Positions 28,318 to 32,193 of a stretch of DNA of 32,193 nucleotides are shown here, one piece after another. The translations under genes and the position numbers were made by a program. Position 1 is the first letter of the stretch; every line of letters starts with the position of its first letter. The notes under the pieces were generated by a model. The model saw nothing but the letters and a program-made list of their open reading frames with translations. It made no database searches and was not told the DNA's origin. Source of the stretch: Candidatus Phocaeicola gallistercoris (GTDB taxonomy: Bacteria > Bacteroidota > Bacteroidia > Bacteroidales > Bacteroidaceae); the NCBI GenBank assembly GCA_019116145.1, contig DXCG01000109.1:1-32193 (forward strand). The letters run 5' to 3'.

Positions 28318-30315
28318 TTATACAGATTTTTCTTTGACGATACCTGTCCGATAACCGATTAATAGTTTTTTAAGGTCTTTAATTTGAATGGCAAGTTCTT
28401 TTCCTTTATCGGTATCTTTTACCATCATGCGTTTTGTACTCATTTCTACAATCTGCGTGGTCGATTTGATATCGAGTCCTTCTTCTATGGCACGTTGTGT
28501 AGATGTAAAAGGTTCGTGTTGTACCAGTTGGAATCCCCGTGAATGATATACAAGCGTATAGCCGGCAATACCTGTTTCAGAGTGGTAAGCTTTCGAGAAA
28601 CCTCCGTCAATGACCATCAGTTTGCCGTTTGCCTTTATCGGTTTTTCACCTTTCATGGCTTTTACCGGCACATGTCCGTTGATGATGTGTCGATGTTCTC
28701 CTTCTACGCCGAATTCATCTAATATCATGTCGCAGATATCTTCCCGGTCGCGCAGTATATAGTAGGCTCCTTTTTGCTCTACATGAGTTTCTTTGTCATC
28801 AATGAAATATCGTTCGAATGTGGCCATTTTGCTTTTATCGAATGCTGGTGAATTTTTTCCACACCATAAATACCATACGTAGTCGATGGCAAAGTTTTTT
28901 TCCTCGTTCTCGTTTTCTGCAAAATATGCAGTTCGGATTAATTGTCCGATGCATTTCAGTAATGATTCTCCTTTGTACTTTTTCCCTAAGATATCAATTT
29001 CCTTCAGCGATCCATCTTCATTGAGTGGCATTGATGCGTGGAAAAGTAAGTTCGAGTTGCAAACTGTGTACATACATCCGTATTGGAACAAGCATTTCAT
29101 GTGTTTGCGGAGTTTTTCACTTCTTGTAAATGAGTTATGCAGTTTTTGTACAATATCTTTCTCTTCATCGCTTAGCTTATATGGATTTTCCGGGTCGATT
29201 GTCGGGAATAATCCATCGCGAAGCGGATATTTCTTATTGTTTATTGTAATGGTCTGATTAGCATAATCTATGTGATGAAGTAAGAGACGGTCTTCCATTT
29301 CAAATTCCGGACGCCGTTTGATGATTTCAGCTTCAAGTTTGAATTGTATAATGCAAATGGCTTTATGCATTTGCGCGATTAGCCGGATTGTTTTGTCGTT
29401 ATACGGACTGACCGTCTGGTCGATATTAGGGACAAAGCAGGTACACGGATCGTTTGCATAGGTCTCCATAGCGAAGGTTGCAAGAGGCAAAAGATTGATG
29501 CCATAACCGTCTTCTAAAGCCGATAGGTTTCCGTATCGCATGGCAAGCCGTAAGACATTGGCAATGCAACAGTTGTTTCCCGATGCGGCTCCCATCCATA
29601 GAATGTCGTGATTCCCCCATTGGATGTCGAAATGATGATAGTTGCATAGTGTGTCCATGATGATGTGCGGACCTGGTCCTCTATCGAAGATGTCACCTAA
29701 AATGTGTAATGAATCAATCGTCAGCCGTTGAATTAAATTACACATTGCGACAATAAAATCGTCGGCGCGATATGTGTCAATGATAGTGCTGATGATAACA
29801 TTAATATAGGCTTGTTTGTTCGGGTCCATGCTGCTTTCATGGAGTAATTCTTGTATAATGTAAGAAAATTCTTTGGGCAATGCTTTCCTTACTTTCGACC
29901 GTGTGTATTTAGACGATACGTTTTGGCAGATTTTTACAAGTTGGTTCAACGTAATAATGTACCAGTCTACCAAATCGGTCTCTACCTCTTTTACTAATTG
30001 TAATTTTTGTTCCGGATAATAGATAAGTGTACAAATTTCTTTCTTCTCCGATTCGCGTAAAGTATTGCCGAATATTTCATTTACTTTTCGTTTGATAGCA
30101 CCCGATGCATTTCGTAGTACATGCTGAAAAGCCTCGTTTTCTCCATGTAAGTCGGCTAAAAAATGTTCTGTTCCTTTAGGCAAATTCATGATTGCTTCAA
30201 GGTTGATTATTTCAGTGCTTGCCGCTGCTATTGTAGGAAAGTTGTGCGAAAGAAGTTCCAAATAGCGGATGTCTTTTTGTATAATCTCGGGGGTAATTTG
30301 CTTATAAGTTCCCAT
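28318..30315 (-). CDS. fbp: Fructose-1,6-bisphosphatase, class III
   Basis: LADLHGENEAFQHVLRNASGAIKRKV, LGDIFDRGPGPHIIMD, QWGNHDILWMGAA. ORF reaches 30390, but MGTYKQITPEIIQ at 30315 avoids overlap with the upstream gene. Confidence 0.92.
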   Translation of the reverse strand: MGTYKQITPEIIQKDIRYLELLSHNFPTIAAASTEIINLEAIMNLPKGTEHFLADLHGENEAFQHVLRNASGAIKRKVNEIFGNTLRESEKKEICTLIYYPEQKLQLVKEVETDLVDWYIITLNQLVKICQNVSSKYTRSKVRKALPKEFSYIIQELLHESSMDPNKQAYINVIISTIIDTYRADDFIVAMCNLIQRLTIDSLHILGDIFDRGPGPHIIMDTLCNYHHFDIQWGNHDILWMGAASGNNCCIANVLRLAMRYGNLSALEDGYGINLLPLATFAMETYANDPCTCFVPNIDQTVSPYNDKTIRLIAQMHKAICIIQFKLEAEIIKRRPEFEMEDRLLLHHIDYANQTITINNKKYPLRDGLFPTIDPENPYKLSDEEKDIVQKLHNSFTRSEKLRKHMKCLFQYGCMYTVCNSNLLFHASMPLNEDGSLKEIDILGKKYKGESLLKCIGQLIRTAYFAENENEEKNFAIDYVWYLWCGKNSPAFDKSKMATFERYFIDDKETHVEQKGAYYILRDREDICDMILDEFGVEGEHRHIINGHVPVKAMKGEKPIKANGKLMVIDGGFSKAYHSETGIAGYTLVYHSRGFQLVQHEPFTSTQRAIEEGLDIKSTTQIVEMSTKRMMVKDTDKGKELAIQIKDLKKLLIGYRTGIVKEKSV

Positions 30316-30323
30316 AATGTTTT

Positions 30324-31997
30324 TCAAACTATAGATTGATAAAAAAGTAACAAGATAAGTTGTGCTATAATAACTCGTATGAACATGCAAAGAGGATATA
30401 CAGTTGCATAACTGACTGCCGGATTGTCATTGGGGATAATGTCGCTTGCATAATTTAATGCCATGGGATTGGCCATACTTCCACATAACATCCCGCATGT
30501 ACTTCCAAAGTCTAAATGAAAACGTCGCATGGCAACAATTGCCATGATTATGACAGGAATAAAAGTGATAATGAAACCGGTGCCAATCCATAATAATCCT
30601 TCCGGGCGCATAACTGTATCAAAAAAGTGAGATCCGGCATCAAGACCTAAACATGCCAAATAGAGAGATAGTCCTATGCCTCGAAGCATTAAATTGGCAC
30701 TGCGAGTGGTGTAAGTTACCATGTGGAAACGTGGACCGTAACGACCTATTAAAATACCAGCAATGATTGGACCTCCTGCCAATCCTAATTTGACCGGTGA
30801 ACTTATTTCTGGAAGTGTAATAGGAATTGAACCGATAATAAGTCCTAAAACAATGCCGATAAAAATAGAACCTAAGTTTGGATCTTTCAGTGTTTTTACT
30901 GTATTTCCTAATACTTTTTCTACATTTTTTATTGCAGCTGCTTCGCCTACAACAGTTAAACGGTCTCCAAGTTGGAGTATTAATTCTGGAGTAGCAAGTA
31001 ATTGGATGCCACTTCGTAAAACACGGCTGATATTGATTCCGTAAATGTTTCGTAAGCGAAGAGCCCCTAATTTTTTCCCGTTGATCTCTGGACGCGATAT
31101 TACAATGTGCTTTGAGATGAGCTGACTGTCTATTGCATTCCAATCGATATCTTCTTTATTCCAGTCTTTTTTCTCTTGTTCTCCAAAAAGAACAGTTAAT
31201 ACAGCCACATCTTTTTCGGTTGTTATTACCAGTAAGCGGTCGTTTTCTTTTAATATTTTATCGGATGTGGGGATACAAACATTTCCGTCTCTCCATAATC
31301 GTGAGATAACAAATTTAGTATATCCCATGTGGACTAATTCGTGAATGCTTTTATTGAATATGGCAGGATTATGTACTTGAAAAGTTGCTATATATGTTTG
31401 ATTAGGGTCTTCAAGTTTATGTTCTTGCATATCCGATGGACGGGCTATAAACTTTTTTATGATAATGATAGCCAGTATGACACCAATCACACCCAGCGGA
31501 TAGGTGACAGCACATCCTAAAGCAGCTTCACTGGTCGATTCGTTTAATTGCTTTAATGTCTGTTGTGCTGCACCAAGGGCTGGTGTATTTGTTGTGGCTC
31601 CACATAAAATGCCTGTCATTTCTGTTATAGAAATAGGAGTAATTGTTGTTAATCCGATGGCGATTACTGTTCCAATAAGGATAACGCCTATTCCTAATAA
31701 ATTCAGTTGATAACCTTCTCGACGGAAAGAACTGAAAAACCCCGGACCGACTTGTAATCCAAGTGCATAAACAAAAATGACCAATCCAAAACTTTCTGCA
31801 TAGTTCAGCATTTGCGGGTCAATGGAAAATCCTAAATGTCCTGCCAGAATTCCCATAAAAAATACAAATGTGACTCCTAATGAAATACCGCAAATATGCA
31901 TTTTCCCAAGTGTAAATCCTATTGAGATAACAAGGGATAATACGATGATAGCTTGTAAGGTTGAATGTTCGAAAAATAAATTGTATAACCATTCCAT
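30324..31997 (-). CDS. Putative transporter, YidE/AspT-type with two TrkA-C (RCK_C) domains
   Basis: 557 aa. Two multi-TM halves with GxxxGLQVGPGFF and central TrkA-C-like regions (RLWRDGNVCIPTSDKILKENDRLLVIT; GDRLTVVG). Confidence 0.85.
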   Translation of the reverse strand: MEWLYNLFFEHSTLQAIIVLSLVISIGFTLGKMHICGISLGVTFVFFMGILAGHLGFSIDPQMLNYAESFGLVIFVYALGLQVGPGFFSSFRREGYQLNLLGIGVILIGTVIAIGLTTITPISITEMTGILCGATTNTPALGAAQQTLKQLNESTSEAALGCAVTYPLGVIGVILAIIIIKKFIARPSDMQEHKLEDPNQTYIATFQVHNPAIFNKSIHELVHMGYTKFVISRLWRDGNVCIPTSDKILKENDRLLVITTEKDVAVLTVLFGEQEKKDWNKEDIDWNAIDSQLISKHIVISRPEINGKKLGALRLRNIYGINISRVLRSGIQLLATPELILQLGDRLTVVGEAAAIKNVEKVLGNTVKTLKDPNLGSIFIGIVLGLIIGSIPITLPEISSPVKLGLAGGPIIAGILIGRYGPRFHMVTYTTRSANLMLRGIGLSLYLACLGLDAGSHFFDTVMRPEGLLWIGTGFIITFIPVIIMAIVAMRRFHLDFGSTCGMLCGSMANPMALNYASDIIPNDNPAVSYATVYPLCMFIRVIIAQLILLLFYQSIV

Positions 31998-32020
31998 GGC
32001 TTATCAATTACTTTTTATTC

Positions 32021-32193
32021 CTATCGTACAAATAGCAATTCCCTGTATTTAGGGAGCGTCCACATTTGGTCGTCCACAATCAGTTCAAGTTTGTCAATGT
32101 GATATCGTATTTGTTCCAGCATGGGTGCTATGGAATCGTGATAGGCAATAGCTTTTTCACGTTCGTTGGTTATTTTGTTAGCAACTTTTCTAG
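32021..32193 (-). CDS. Glutamine synthetase type III, C-terminus (truncated by window edge)
   Basis: Reverse complement translates to RKVANKITNEREKAIAYHDSIAPMLEQIRYHIDKLELIVDDQMWTLPKYRELLFVR*, matching the GSIII C-terminus. Not in the supplied ORF track because it lacks a start. Confidence 0.85.
   Translation of the reverse strand, partial: RKVANKITNEREKAIAYHDSIAPMLEQIRYHIDKLELIVDDQMWTLPKYRELLFVR

Noticed and set aside
30640-31143. 167-aa minus-strand ORF inside the transporter gene
   Set aside because: Alternate frame of the transporter, with R/S/H-rich composition; no independent support.

Overview
The 32 kb window has the gene content, codon usage and promoter style (TTTG-N19-21-TAnnTTTG) of a Bacteroidales chromosome. 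It is mostly core housekeeping DNA. In order it holds: the 5' end of a tyrosine-recombinase gene cut by the left edge, a recombination-site-like intergenic region and tRNA-Ser(UGA); mutS2; L-serine ammonia-lyase; aquaporin; a HAD phosphatase; rplU-rpmA; topoisomerase IV subunit A with a DUF3316-like protein and an S41 peptidase; tRNA-Leu(UAG); GT3-type glycogen synthase and an alpha-glucan phosphorylase; a response regulator/histidine kinase/PepSY-like cluster; guaA; a GH3 beta-glucosidase; gapA; a DUF4270-like lipoprotein with a half-length GT5 glycogen-synthase-like protein; panC-panD; class III fbp; a YidE/AspT-type transporter; and the C-terminus of a type III glutamine synthetase cut by the right edge. 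I found no CRISPR array and no complete mobile element. The strongest leads are (1) the left edge, where an integrase start, a cluster of GTAACGR inverted/direct repeats and a tRNA 3' end look like one end of an integrated element; (2) the degenerate half glycogen synthase paired with DUF4270; and (3) possible structured or peptide-coding leaders upstream of rplU and gapA. No clearly new multi-gene system is visible inside the window. If there is one, it probably lies left of position 1.
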